Position numbers and translations under genes: made by a program. The notes below the pieces were generated by a model, which saw only the letters and a program-made list of their open reading frames with translations, was not told where the DNA came from and searched no databases. This document shows positions 34,524 to 44,195 of a stretch of DNA of 64,000 nt, piece by piece. Source of the stretch: Candidatus Omnitrophota bacterium (GTDB lineage: Bacteria > Omnitrophota > Omnitrophia > Omnitrophales > Aquincolibacteriaceae); the NCBI GenBank assembly GCA_020632475.1, contig JACKFM010000001.1, positions 682,001 through 746,000 on the forward strand, in the 5' to 3' direction. Every line of letters starts with the position of its first letter. The stretch's first letter is position 1.

Positions 34524-36984
34524 TAAGAGCCAGTTTATTGCGCTTTTTAAACAGGAAGCCGACGAGTATTTGGCCATACTCAATCAAGGGCTTGTAAAAC
34601 TTGAGAAGACCCCCGAAGACGGACCTCTTCTTGATGAGCTCTTAAGAGTCGCTCATACGCTTAAGGGATCGGCGCGTATGCTTGGATTTGTCCGGATACG
34701 TGATATTGCCCACAAAATGGAAGATCTCTTTTCCCTGATGCGTGAAGGACAGTGTGTTTTTCAGCCGGCGATGGCCGATGTCTTTTTTATGGCTTTAGAC
34801 CGGATTCAAAAAGGTGTTGCGGCTGTCTCTCAGGGATTGAAGGAGGATATTGAAACCGAAGATATTATCAAAAAACTGGAGGTTTTCGAAAAAGATCAAA
34901 ATCCTGAGACGATAGAAAATAACAGTGCAGAGGATAAGCCTGCCGACGAAGAGGATAAACCGGTGCCGGTGTTAAAGCCGGAGCCCGTGATTGAAAAAGA
35001 ATGCCCTCCTCCCGCAGAAGATCAAGAAGATAAAAGAGTGGATAAGCCTGTTAAGGAAAATGCTCCGGTGCAGTCTCAGGTCCCACAGAAACCGCCGGTA
35101 GAACAATCTCAAGACGTCCCTGAAGAATTTATTCGTGTTCCTCTGAATCGAATCAATCATCTCCTGAATCTTATCGGAGAAATTGTGATCGATAAGGTGA
35201 AGTCCGGTTATAAGATTAATTCCATTAAAAAGATTACTCAGCAGGCAAATCAACTGGACCGCCTGATTCTGGATCTTCAGACTTCGGCCAAAGAAGCCCT
35301 TGATATTCCGGATGATTTTATTCAAAAGGACGGAGCCGTTCTTAGAGCATCCCAGGAAATGGATGTCGCCCACCCGTTGATGGGGCAGTTGCATGAAGTG
35401 CAGAGTCTCTATAAACAGGTTTTGTCAGAATGGATAAAAGTCTCAGAGGAAATCCAGAATGATGCATTCTATTTAAATCCCGTTGTCGACGAACTCCAGC
35501 ATAAAATGAAAGAAATCCGTATGCTGCCCTGTTCGATGATTTTTGAAGGATTCCCGAGACTGATCAGAGATCTTGAGCGCGAGTTGGATAAAAAAGTATC
35601 ATTTTCGCTTTACGGCAGTAATACCGAACTGGATAAAAAAGTGCTTGAGGCCATTAAGGCTCCGTTGATTCATATCTTGAGAAACGCCGTGGATCATGGA
35701 GTTGAAAGTTCCTCGGAACGGTTAGCCGCCGGTAAACCTGAAACCGCACAGGTTAATTTGCGTGCGTTTCAAGAAGGCGGAAAGGTGATCATTACCGTTG
35801 AAGATGACGGGCGGGGAATTGATCCTGAGGTCATTGCGCAAGCGGCGGTTAAGAAAAAACTGATATCCGAGGAAGATCTTTTGAATATGTCTGCTCAGCA
35901 GAAGATAAACCTGGTCTTTCTGCCCGGTTTTTCGACCGCAAAAATGATTACGGATATTTCCGGGCGGGGAGTCGGAATGGATGTTGTGAGAACCGAAATT
36001 GAGGCCTTAAAAGGGAATGTGGAATTGATTAGTCAAGTCGGTCAGGGGAGCAAGATAAAAATCGAATTACCTCTGACGATTGCAATTATGCTGGTCATGC
36101 TGGTGAATGCCGGGGGTATCCTCTGGGCCCTGCCGATGGCGAATATCGAAGAATGCGTCACTGTAACCTGGGATCAGGTTAAAACGATTCAGAATCGCAT
36201 GATGATCCAACTCCAAGACGAATCGATACCGATTATTTTCCTATCGGATCTTGTTAATATAACGGCTAAAAACAGACGCGATCAGGAAAAAGAAGAAGCG
36301 CTTAAGCGTCAGATCGCGATGATGGCGGAGGGAGCGGTTGAAGAGGAATGTCTTCCTGCGAAATCGTTAAACGATCTCTCGGTCGTCATTGCTTCATCCA
36401 TGAAGAGAAGAGTCGGTTTTATTATTGACCGGATTCAAGGTGAAGATGAAATTTTTATCAAGCATTTAGGAAAACATCTGGGGAATATTCAGGGAGTCAG
36501 CGGGGCGGCCAATTTAGCTTCCGGTGAGATGGTGGTTGTTTTGGATTTGAGGGGATTAATTGAAAAGGCTTATTTGGGACATAAATCTTATAACGTCCGC
36601 CAGCGTAAAACGCCGACGCAGAAAAAGAGCATATTGATTGTCGAGGATTCGCTGACAACCCGTGAACTGGAAAAAAGCATCCTTGAAAATGTCGGCTATC
36701 GTGTTGAGACGGCGATTGACGGTCTGGACGGACTTGAAAAACTGACAAAAGGCTCTTTTGACGCGGTTATTTCGGACATTCAAATGCCGCGTATGAATGG
36801 ATTTGAATTCTGTAGGGCATTGAAAACGAATGCAGAGACAAAAGACATTCCCGTCATTTTTGTGACATCCATGGCAAGGGATGAAGAAAAACGTCAGGGA
36901 ATGGATGTGGGGGCTCAGGCCTATATTGTCAAAAGCCAATTTGACCAGGCAACACTGTTACAAACCTTAGCAAGATTGATTTGA
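34513..36984 (+). CDS. cheA: CheA histidine kinase with C-terminal receiver
   Basis: The product is about 823 residues if translation starts at the TTG at 34513, behind GGAG and overlapping the receptor gene by 11 bases. Modules: HPt domain with His48 in VAHTLKGSARMLG, a Pro/Glu-rich linker (about 120-205), dimerisation region, HATPase (HILRNAVDHGVES, GRGVGMDVV), CheW-like domain and a receiver with Asp755 (VISDIQMPRMNG). CheA-receiver hybrids are typical of Frz, Wsp and Chp systems, where the receiver tunes or sinks phosphate. The reading frame stays open far upstream inside the receptor gene, but that extension is not real coding sequence. Confidence 0.9.
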   Translation: MEIDKSQFIALFKQEADEYLAILNQGLVKLEKTPEDGPLLDELLRVAHTLKGSARMLGFVRIRDIAHKMEDLFSLMREGQCVFQPAMADVFFMALDRIQKGVAAVSQGLKEDIETEDIIKKLEVFEKDQNPETIENNSAEDKPADEEDKPVPVLKPEPVIEKECPPPAEDQEDKRVDKPVKENAPVQSQVPQKPPVEQSQDVPEEFIRVPLNRINHLLNLIGEIVIDKVKSGYKINSIKKITQQANQLDRLILDLQTSAKEALDIPDDFIQKDGAVLRASQEMDVAHPLMGQLHEVQSLYKQVLSEWIKVSEEIQNDAFYLNPVVDELQHKMKEIRMLPCSMIFEGFPRLIRDLERELDKKVSFSLYGSNTELDKKVLEAIKAPLIHILRNAVDHGVESSSERLAAGKPETAQVNLRAFQEGGKVIITVEDDGRGIDPEVIAQAAVKKKLISEEDLLNMSAQQKINLVFLPGFSTAKMITDISGRGVGMDVVRTEIEALKGNVELISQVGQGSKIKIELPLTIAIMLVMLVNAGGILWALPMANIEECVTVTWDQVKTIQNRMMIQLQDESIPIIFLSDLVNITAKNRRDQEKEEALKRQIAMMAEGAVEEECLPAKSLNDLSVVIASSMKRRVGFIIDRIQGEDEIFIKHLGKHLGNIQGVSGAANLASGEMVVVLDLRGLIEKAYLGHKSYNVRQRKTPTQKKSILIVEDSLTTRELEKSILENVGYRVETAIDGLDGLEKLTKGSFDAVISDIQMPRMNGFEFCRALKTNAETKDIPVIFVTSMARDEEKRQGMDVGAQAYIVKSQFDQATLLQTLARLI

Positions 36985-37017
36985 TGAACGGGTTAATACA
37001 TAGGAGAGGAGAAGTGC

Positions 37018-38058
37018 ATGATTCGAGTTTTAATCGCAGATGATTCCGCGTTAGTGGCTGAAATGCTATGGCACGTTTTTGATCAGGATCCTGAAATTGA
37101 AATTGTGGGTGTTGCCAGAAACGGTGTTCAAGCGGTGGAGCTGGTTGAAAAATTAAAACCGGATATTCTGACCATGGATATTCATATGCCCGAGATGGAC
37201 GGGCTTGAGGCGACCAAACAAATTATGGATCGTTGTCCACTGCCGATTCTTATCCTGAGTGCGTCGGTTTTTAAATTTGGTACACAAAAGGCTTTTGAAG
37301 CACTTGCATGCGGGGCTTTGGACGTTATGGAAAAGACCTGTTTTGAGGCAAATTCGGTTGATGAGGAGTCGACGCTTAATTTAATCGAACGCGTTAAATT
37401 ATTGAGCAGGATTAAGGTGGCTATACCGGTACGTGAAAAAACGGTCATTGGTGACTATGTACAGCCGTCAACAGAGATTGACCGAAGCCGTGAGAATCAA
37501 AGGATTATCGGGATTGTGGCATCGACCGGAGGCCCTCAGACATTGGCGGCCATTTTAAAGAAATTACCCCAAAGTCTTCCCGTTCCGATTGTCCTTGTCC
37601 AGCATATGACCGCAGGTTTTAGTGAGGGTTTTGCCGATTGGCTTTCAAAAGATACCGGACATCAAGTCAAAGTGGCCGAGGATCATGAGATGATGCAGGC
37701 GGGGATTATTTATTTGGCACCGACAGGCCTGCACATGAAAGTCGTTTCCAAGGAAAAGATCTGCCTGAGTGATGAAGATAAGGTGGATGGGCAGAAACCC
37801 TCGGGGACGGTTCTTTTGGAATCTGTGGCCGAGCATTTTGAAAAGAACGCGCTCGGAATTGTCCTGACCGGCATGGGAAGAGACGGGGCCCAGGGGCTAA
37901 GGGCTATTCGTGACAGAAGCGGTTATACCATTGCCCAGGATCAACAAAGCTCAATCGTTTTTGGCATGCCGAAAGAGGCGATTCAAATGGGTGCCGCACG
38001 TGAAGTCATTTCAATGCATAAAATGGCCGACGCCGTTAAATCGTGGCTTAAGATATAA
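37018..38058 (+). CDS. cheB: CheB receptor methylesterase
   Basis: The 346-residue product has an N-terminal receiver (Asp54 in LTMDIHMPEMDG), a linker, and a methylesterase domain with the complete triad Ser169 (VASTGGPQ), His196 (LVQHMTAG) and Asp289 (GMGRDGAQG). It removes methyl groups from receptor glutamates, balancing the CheR encoded downstream. The ATG at 37018 follows AGGAG in the 33-base gap after cheA. Confidence 0.95.
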   Translation: MIRVLIADDSALVAEMLWHVFDQDPEIEIVGVARNGVQAVELVEKLKPDILTMDIHMPEMDGLEATKQIMDRCPLPILILSASVFKFGTQKAFEALACGALDVMEKTCFEANSVDEESTLNLIERVKLLSRIKVAIPVREKTVIGDYVQPSTEIDRSRENQRIIGIVASTGGPQTLAAILKKLPQSLPVPIVLVQHMTAGFSEGFADWLSKDTGHQVKVAEDHEMMQAGIIYLAPTGLHMKVVSKEKICLSDEDKVDGQKPSGTVLLESVAEHFEKNALGIVLTGMGRDGAQGLRAIRDRSGYTIAQDQQSSIVFGMPKEAIQMGAAREVISMHKMADAVKSWLKI

Positions 38059-38085
38059 AAGAGACTCTAAGAAGCGAGGTTGCAT

Positions 38086-38580
38086 TTGGCAACGGAGAAA
38101 ACATTCAATTATTATTTGATCTTTCGAATGGATAAAAAAGAATACGGCGTTCGGGTGGATCAGGTGATTGAAGTGGTCAAAATTGAACCGGTGACTAAAC
38201 TGCCCCAAGGGCCCGATTTTTTAGAGGGAGTGATAAGTCTTCGCGGGAGAAGTCTCGCAATTATGGATTTGCGAAAACGATTACAGGTTCCGTCTGCGGT
38301 AAAACCGACCGAGGGTTCGGTGATTATGGTTAGAACCGGGGGCTTAGTTCTTGGCCTGTGGGTTGATAAGGCCTTTGATGTGATTGAGATCGCAGACTGT
38401 GAGATTGATACCGCTTCTCAGCTCGGAGGTGAATTTATGCGGGGCGGACTTTTTGTGGGAGTTGCACATATTCATCAGAAAGAAATCTTACTCGTGGATC
38501 TTGAGAAAATTTTGGCTGCCGATGAGGTGGGGATTCTTGAAAAACATCAGGCCGATCCACAGATGCCTCAAACCCGATAG
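38086..38580 (+). CDS. cheW: CheW coupling protein 1
   Basis: The 164-residue single CheW domain has FRMDKKEYGVRVDQVIEVV, LPQGPDFLEGVISLRGR and a closing VDLEKILA. It bridges the receptor and CheA. I favour the TTG at 38086 because GAGG (38076-38079) lies 6 bases upstream. A TTG at 38080 is the alternative. A second CheW gene closes the operon. Confidence 0.88.
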   Translation: MATEKTFNYYLIFRMDKKEYGVRVDQVIEVVKIEPVTKLPQGPDFLEGVISLRGRSLAIMDLRKRLQVPSAVKPTEGSVIMVRTGGLVLGLWVDKAFDVIEIADCEIDTASQLGGEFMRGGLFVGVAHIHQKEILLVDLEKILAADEVGILEKHQADPQMPQTR

Positions 38581-38597
38581 GAGAGTTGTGTTTGGTG

Positions 38598-40082
38598 ATG
38601 GTTATGGGTTTTACGGATTTACAGTTTAAAAAATTCAAACAAGTGATCGCTGAGGGAATCGGGCTTCACTGTTCATCCGAGAGGCTTTCCTGTTTTTCAA
38701 TGATTGCGATGGAACGGATGAAGGAATTGGAGTTGCCCCCGTGGGCTTATCTAAAACGGTTAGAGGAGGATCCCACGGAGTTTGAATGTTTTGTGAATTT
38801 GATCACCGTCGGGGAAACCTATTTTTTTCGTGATGAAAAGCAATTTGATATCTTAAAGAAATTTGTTATCCCGAAGTATGTACAGAAGGCCGCAGCGGAT
38901 CCTGGCAAGGCCGGAAAGATTAATATCTGGTCGGCCGGAGTATCGACCGGTGAGGAAGCTTATGGGATTGCGATTTTATTCAAAGAGGCGTTTAAGGATT
39001 TTCCGTTATGGACCGTATCAATTCTGGGAACCGATATTAATACGGTGAGCCTCGAGACAGCGCGTAAAGGGATATACCAAAGCCGGTCTTTGCAGAATGT
39101 TTGTGAAGCGGACCGGGAAAGGTATTTTATCCAAACTGGAAAAACCTTTGAAGTCTGTGATGAAATTAAAGAAATGGTCCGCTTCGAACGGCTTAATTTG
39201 GTCAAAGGTCCCTATGGTGCTGAAAATTTTTCCCCTGAGGGTTTTGATATTGTTTTCTGCCGGAACGTTACGATTTATTTTGAAGTTGCTGTGATTAAGC
39301 GCATTATTCCCTGGTTTCACCGGGTGATGGTTAAGAATGGATATCTTTTTTTGGGAGCGACCGAATCTTTATGGGGAATTTCCAATTTGTTCCATCCCAT
39401 AGAATTTCCACATGCGTTTATCTATCAGCGGCAAAATGGAACCGCTTCCGAGGAAATGACTTTTTCTGTACCCATGCTTGTGATTCCCAAAGATACCGGG
39501 CACCCGTCTGAGCTTTGCACAACAACGGAACCGTCTGTGGCGAGTCCTTCGGTCAAAAACGGACCGGGGCAGCAGGATGCTTTGATTGAAAGCCGGAAGG
39601 CGTATGAGCATAAGGAGTATTCAAAAGCACTTGAGATGCTAAATGATTACATGAAAAGGAAAACCGAAGATCCCGAGGCCGCTATGCTGAAGGCTCATAT
39701 TCTGTCTAATCAGGAACAGTATGAGGCCGCGTTGAAGTGCTTAGACGTTGTTTTGAAAAAAAATAATCTGGACGCGCAGGCTTATTATTTAAAGGCGATC
39801 ATCTTCTCTAAGATGAAAGCTTTGAATAAAGCCGTTGATCAGTATAAAAAGGCACTTTATGTTAATTATGATCTTGCTATGGTCCATTTTAAGCTGGCCG
39901 ATTTATTTCGCATTTCCGGTGATCGGCCTCAGGCAAACCGCCACTATCAGGAAACAGTCAGACTATTAAAAACTCAAGAAGAACAAAGTGAAGTGACTTT
40001 ATCAGACGGCATGACTGCCGGAGCCTTGATCAATGCCGCTCACTTAGCCCTATCGAAGATGGAGGAGCCCGGGCATGAATAA
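38598..40082 (+). CDS. cheR: CheR methyltransferase with C-terminal TPR repeats
   Basis: The product of about 494 residues has an N-terminal helical domain and a SAM-dependent methyltransferase core: VGETYFFRD, IWSAGVSTGEEAYGIA as the SAM loop, DINTVSLETARKG and GFDIVFCRNVTIYF. The C-terminal 150 residues are tetratricopeptide repeats (AYEHKEYSKALEMLNDYM and following). CheR-TPR proteins mark Wsp, Frz and Chp-type alternative-function systems. The start is uncertain: AGGAG at 38579-38583 could serve TTG 38592, GTG 38595 or ATG 38598. The end overlaps the next gene by 8 bases. Confidence 0.88.
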   Translation: MVMGFTDLQFKKFKQVIAEGIGLHCSSERLSCFSMIAMERMKELELPPWAYLKRLEEDPTEFECFVNLITVGETYFFRDEKQFDILKKFVIPKYVQKAAADPGKAGKINIWSAGVSTGEEAYGIAILFKEAFKDFPLWTVSILGTDINTVSLETARKGIYQSRSLQNVCEADRERYFIQTGKTFEVCDEIKEMVRFERLNLVKGPYGAENFSPEGFDIVFCRNVTIYFEVAVIKRIIPWFHRVMVKNGYLFLGATESLWGISNLFHPIEFPHAFIYQRQNGTASEEMTFSVPMLVIPKDTGHPSELCTTTEPSVASPSVKNGPGQQDALIESRKAYEHKEYSKALEMLNDYMKRKTEDPEAAMLKAHILSNQEQYEAALKCLDVVLKKNNLDAQAYYLKAIIFSKMKALNKAVDQYKKALYVNYDLAMVHFKLADLFRISGDRPQANRHYQETVRLLKTQEEQSEVTLSDGMTAGALINAAHLALSKMEEPGHE

Positions 40083-41253
40083 AACGATACTCATTGTCGA
40101 TGACAGTCAGTTGGTTCAACAGATGTACTCACAGCAACTGAAAAATATTGCCGGTAAGTTGTTACATGCGCAGGATGGCATTGAGGCGATTAATATCGCG
40201 ATTACCGAACAGCCTGACCTTATTTTACTGGATATTCAAATGCCTCGAATCAACGGTTATCAGGTATGCCGTCTGTTAAAAGACCGTAATGATACCAAAA
40301 ACATTACGATTGTGATTATGACCAGCCGTTCCTCGGAAGGGCCGGTGCTTGACCCCAGGACATGGAGCTTTCAAACCGGTGCCGACGGTTATTTTGATAA
40401 GGATAGCGGTGAAGGTCTGGAGGCCTTTATTAAGCCCTTTTTGGAGAAAAATTGTGAAAATGAAAGGAAACAGGCCCTGTCGCCTATGAGCGAAATGGAA
40501 ATTCTAACGGCGATTTCCAGATTGCTGGATCGTCAGCTTTATACTGATGTGACCCGCTTAAAAGAACTGAATGAGCGTAAGAATGCCTTTGTCGCCAATG
40601 TCTCCCATGAGTTCAAATCCCCATTGGGTATTATTAAAGGCTTTCTCGACAACCTGAAAGACGGTATCTGCGGGCCCTTAAGCCAGGAGCAGCTGGAGGC
40701 GGTGAGGATTTGTCTGAATACCAGCAACCGTTTGAGCCGTCTTGTCTTTGATCTTCTTGATTTGGCCAAGATTGAAGCCGGGAAAATGGAGCTTGAGATG
40801 CAGGAAGTCGATATGGACAGACTGATATCTCAAACGATAGAAACATTTTCATTAGAAATGAAGAAAAAGGGAGTCTCAGTTAAAAAAGAGTTTGATTATG
40901 ATTTACGCCTTATCATGGGCGATCAGGATAAATTGACGCAGGTCATCGTGAATCTTTTAAGTAATTCGCTAAAATACAGTCCTGAGAACGGAGTGATTAC
41001 CTTTCGTTTATTTTATGACAATGATTTTCTTCGTTTTGAAATAGAAGATACAGGTCCCGGGATTAGTCCCGATTATATGGCCAAAATTTTTGATAAGTTT
41101 GAACGAGTTAAAGCGGATAAACGTGAGGGGACGGGGCTGGGACTTGCCGTGGCCAAGGATATTGTCGATTTACATAAAGGACAAATATGGGTTGAAAGTG
41201 AACAAGGTAAGGGCGCTAAGTTTATTGTGAAACTACCTGTGCCCAAAATATAA
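40075..41253 (+). CDS. Receiver-histidine kinase protein
   Basis: The 392-residue soluble protein has an N-terminal receiver (Asp53 in LLDIQMPRING), a linker helix, HisKA with His178 in VANVSHEFKSPLG, and HATPase with NLLSNSLKYS, DTGPGIS and GTGLGLAVAKD. Its place inside the che operon, where Wsp has its GGDEF output WspR, suggests CheA phosphorylates this receiver and the kinase then passes the signal to a separate regulator. No membrane segment is present. Confidence 0.9.
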   Translation: MNKTILIVDDSQLVQQMYSQQLKNIAGKLLHAQDGIEAINIAITEQPDLILLDIQMPRINGYQVCRLLKDRNDTKNITIVIMTSRSSEGPVLDPRTWSFQTGADGYFDKDSGEGLEAFIKPFLEKNCENERKQALSPMSEMEILTAISRLLDRQLYTDVTRLKELNERKNAFVANVSHEFKSPLGIIKGFLDNLKDGICGPLSQEQLEAVRICLNTSNRLSRLVFDLLDLAKIEAGKMELEMQEVDMDRLISQTIETFSLEMKKKGVSVKKEFDYDLRLIMGDQDKLTQVIVNLLSNSLKYSPENGVITFRLFYDNDFLRFEIEDTGPGISPDYMAKIFDKFERVKADKREGTGLGLAVAKDIVDLHKGQIWVESEQGKGAKFIVKLPVPKI

Positions 41254-41258
41254 CGCTT

Positions 41259-41810
41259 ATGAATTCATCGGATCAGACGAAACAACAGCACCCGGATAAA
41301 GATAAAGAATCTAAAGGGGCAATCGATCTTCGCGTCGAAGAGTGGTTGAATAAAGAACCTCTGCCTGAGCAGACCCGGCAAGTGGTTTTGTTTTCACTGA
41401 ATGAAGAGTGGTACGGCGTGGATATGCAAAATGTCCGGATTGTGGTTTCGAAGCCGCCGATTACGCCCATGCCTTTTGTCCCGGATTATATTGCCGGAAT
41501 TATCAACCTCCGGGGAACGGTGTTATCGGTTATTGATTTGCGTGTTCTTTTTGAATTTGATCAAACGGATGCCGGAGCCAATTCCTATATTATTGTGATT
41601 GAATCGGGGGGGATTGCAACCGGACTCTTGGTGGATCATCTGGTTGTTGCCGTTGAGATCCCCCTTTCAAAATTCCGCCCGGTTTCGGCTAGTTTTGAAC
41701 CGGGGCAATGTAAATGGATTGAGTCACAAGTTCATTGGGATGAGAAAATGATCGCCATGATTCAAGCGAAGAGGTTTATTGACGAAACAAGAAGGTTTGA
41801 GGAGCAATAA
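41259..41810 (+). CDS. cheW: CheW coupling protein 2
   Basis: The 183-residue CheW domain is preceded by about 40 charged residues. Motifs include LFSLNEEWYGVDMQNVRIVV, FVPDYIAGIINLRGTVLSVID and a GLLVDHLVVAVEIP strand. Two CheW proteins per operon is the Wsp/Frz arrangement and may allow separate receptor coupling. It starts 5 bases after the receiver-kinase gene and closes the operon. Confidence 0.9.
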   Translation: MNSSDQTKQQHPDKDKESKGAIDLRVEEWLNKEPLPEQTRQVVLFSLNEEWYGVDMQNVRIVVSKPPITPMPFVPDYIAGIINLRGTVLSVIDLRVLFEFDQTDAGANSYIIVIESGGIATGLLVDHLVVAVEIPLSKFRPVSASFEPGQCKWIESQVHWDEKMIAMIQAKRFIDETRRFEEQ

Positions 41811-41839
41811 TCGAATTTGGAGTTTAAGGGGGAAGAGGT

Positions 41840-42763
41840 ATGCTGACACGGACATTGAGCTTGTTAAGAGCGACTGAAGCGGCTGCGATTGCAGCTTCTG
41901 AATGGATTGGGACCGGTGATAAATTAAATGCCGATAAAGCGGCAACCGAAGCTATGCGTGACCGTATCAATAGTATTCCGGGATTTTCCGCAAGAATTAA
42001 AATCGGAGAGGGAGAGAAGGATCATAGCTATGGGTTGTTCTATGGAGAAACGCTGGGGCAAAAAAGAGATCGGGAGGAGGTGGCCCCTTTGGATCTTGCC
42101 GTCGATCCCATTGACGGAACCCGTCCGACCGTTACCTCGGGGCCGGAAGCTTTGAGTGTGATCGCTGTTGCCGAACCCAACAGCCTTTATACGACAAAAG
42201 AATATTATATGAATAAAATTGCCTATGGCCCCGAGATTGCGAGCAAACTGGAGCTGGATCTTAAGGATCCGCCCGCGCGAATTGTTGAACTCGTTTCAGC
42301 GGTTACGGGTAAGGCCCCGCATAATATCGTCGTTTGTCTGCTCGACCGGGACCGGCATAAAAACATTATTGCCGAGCTGCGGCAATTAAAAGTAAGAATT
42401 AAACTCATTCAGGATTGTGATATCTCGGGTGCCATTGCCACGTGTCTGCCGGAAAGCGGAATTGATCTGATGTATGGCATTGGAGGCGCTCCAGAGGCGG
42501 TGATTACGGCCTGTGCAATGAAATGTCTGAAAGGCGGATTTAAGGCCCAAGTCGTGAAACCTGACGGAACCGTCGTGGATCCTAAAATTTATTCGATCGG
42601 GGATATGGTTCCCGGAAAATGTGCATTTGTCGCGACTGGGATTACTAACGGCAGTTTGCTGCGAGGAGTCCGTTTTACACAATTCGGACCGGTCACAAAC
42701 AGCGTCATGATGCGCTCCGAAAGCGGGACCATCCGGTGGATGACCACCTATCACGGCAACTAA
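41840..42763 (+). CDS. glpX: Fructose-1,6-bisphosphatase class II
   Basis: The 307-residue GlpX-family enzyme converts fructose-1,6-bisphosphate to fructose-6-phosphate in gluconeogenesis. Signature stretches include GTGDKLNADKAATEAMR, KIGEGEKD and PLDLAVDPIDGTRPT, which form the metal-binding and phosphatase core. Dual sedoheptulose-bisphosphatase activity is possible in this class. The start follows GGGGGAAGAGG. It is only 29 bases after the second cheW but has an unrelated function. It would feed fructose-6-phosphate to manA and sugar-nucleotide synthesis. Confidence 0.93.
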   Translation: MLTRTLSLLRATEAAAIAASEWIGTGDKLNADKAATEAMRDRINSIPGFSARIKIGEGEKDHSYGLFYGETLGQKRDREEVAPLDLAVDPIDGTRPTVTSGPEALSVIAVAEPNSLYTTKEYYMNKIAYGPEIASKLELDLKDPPARIVELVSAVTGKAPHNIVVCLLDRDRHKNIIAELRQLKVRIKLIQDCDISGAIATCLPESGIDLMYGIGGAPEAVITACAMKCLKGGFKAQVVKPDGTVVDPKIYSIGDMVPGKCAFVATGITNGSLLRGVRFTQFGPVTNSVMMRSESGTIRWMTTYHGN

Positions 42764-42770
42764 AGGGTTT

Positions 42771-42832
42771 AAAGTCTTAAGTCCAAAGTCCTCTTTTGAC
42801 TCAACTGAGGACATTCAACTTGCAGACTTTTT
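42771..42832 (+). terminator. Candidate terminator after glpX
   Basis: Nested inverted repeats: AAAGTCT (42771-42777) with AGACTTT (42824-42830) outside, and GTCCTC (42788-42793) with GAGGAC (42807-42812) inside. The outer right arm ends in five Ts. The long loop makes this weaker than the other terminators. Confidence 0.4.
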
Positions 42833-42930
42833 GACGATACATCCTAAGTAATAGAACATAAGTCTTTTTTACAGGATTAGTATTCAAATTTTAAAAGACT
42901 TTTGATTGATTGCTTAGTCAGAGTGAAGAA

Positions 42931-43335
42931 ATGCAAAAGCCGATTATTTTCTTTGATGGTGTTTGCGGTCTATGTAACCGGTTTGTGGACTGGATGCTTA
43001 AACGTGATCAAAAAGGAATTTTTTTATTTGCACCCCTTCAAGGCGAAACAGCACAGGAAAAGAATCTTTTCCAGTATTCCAATAAATCTGAAGAGTTAAG
43101 CTCCATTCTTTTTTGTGATGAAAATGGGAAAATCCACCGAGCCTCTTCGGCCATTTTGAGTATCCTTGTCCGTCTGGGTGGCCTTTGGAATATTTTGGGG
43201 CTGTTACTGATCGTCCCATCCTGCTTAAGAGATTCTGTGTATGATTTTATAGCCCGCCGCCGTTACCAGTGGTTTGGCCAAAGGGCTTCCTGCCGTATCC
43301 CTTCTGAGGGAGAATTTAAAGCCTTCCTGCCTTAG
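42931..43335 (+). CDS. DCC family thiol-disulfide oxidoreductase-like protein
   Basis: The 134-residue product has the defining N-terminal motif FFDGVCGLCNRFVDW, with the Asp and the CxxC pair, and the family tail in YDFIARRRYQWFG. DCC (DUF393) proteins are thioredoxin-like with largely unknown substrates. I chose the ATG at 42931 over a TTG at 42910. It stands alone after glpX. Confidence 0.87.
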   Translation: MQKPIIFFDGVCGLCNRFVDWMLKRDQKGIFLFAPLQGETAQEKNLFQYSNKSEELSSILFCDENGKIHRASSAILSILVRLGGLWNILGLLLIVPSCLRDSVYDFIARRRYQWFGQRASCRIPSEGEFKAFLP

Positions 43336-43572
43336 AAAGAATCAAATCAAGCCGCTATCCGTTTTTCTTGAAGTGAGTTAAGCAAAAGGTGTTAATTGTA
43401 TAACCTATTGATAAATATAGAGATACGTATATTCATCCATTTTTAAAAACTTCCAAACAGTGCAAACGTTTCATATCGCCTAAACTTGCAAAACACTCTA
43501 TACCTGCTACAGTTTATATAGCGATGCAATATTAAAGCGATCAATAAATAGCGATTTGAGGAGGTTTTGATC

Positions 43573-44169
43573 TTGACTAAACGCTTCTTTAGTACTCATG
43601 AAGTTGCACGAATGTGTCATGTTTCGCCAGGTTCGGTTATTCGTTGGATTCAGCAGGGACAAATCAATGCTTCTTTAACGGCCGGAGGACATCACCGTAT
43701 TAGTGATGTTGCTTTGAAGGAATTACTTCAGACATTACGCATCCCTTTACCCGAAGAATTTTTAACCGACACCAATGGAGGCGCCAAGCTTACAGCCTCT
43801 AAAACGGTTTTGATTGTAGATGATGATGAAGCAATTCGAACCATGCTGAAGCTTTTTTTTAAAAAAAATCTGCCCGAAGTACGGGTTGAAGAAGCGGATG
43901 AAGGGTTTATGGCCGGTTGGAAAGTGAGGGGCTCGGTCCCGGATCTGGTCATTGTCGATTTGCTTTTACCCGGCATCGATGGCTTTCGGATTTGTCAGTT
44001 TATCCGTCACTCCCCGGAGTTGAAGCATACAAAGATTCTTGCCATCACCGGACAGGGAGAGGATAAGCGTGAGCGTATTTTAAAGTTTGGAGCCGATGCC
44101 TTTTTATGTAAACCGTTTGAGTTGAGTGAATTGCAAAAATATGCTGTGGATCTGCTGGGTTTGCAATAG
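43573..44169 (+). CDS. Response regulator with N-terminal MerR/excisionase-type HTH
   Basis: The 198-residue product begins with a MerR/Xis-like DNA-binding domain (STHEVARMCHVSPGSVIRW, then a GGHHRIS wing). A C-terminal receiver follows (VLIVDDDE, phospho-acceptor Asp in VIVDLLLPGIDG, and the Lys in FLCKPFE). The domain order is reversed relative to classical OmpR or NarL regulators. I chose the TTG at 43573, 8 bases after GAGGAGG (43558-43564). It is the only likely DNA-binding output in the five-gene signalling cluster that it heads. Confidence 0.9.
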   Translation: MTKRFFSTHEVARMCHVSPGSVIRWIQQGQINASLTAGGHHRISDVALKELLQTLRIPLPEEFLTDTNGGAKLTASKTVLIVDDDEAIRTMLKLFFKKNLPEVRVEEADEGFMAGWKVRGSVPDLVIVDLLLPGIDGFRICQFIRHSPELKHTKILAITGQGEDKRERILKFGADAFLCKPFELSELQKYAVDLLGLQ

Positions 44170-44195
44170 CGGATTTTCAAAATGGAGAGAATGCG

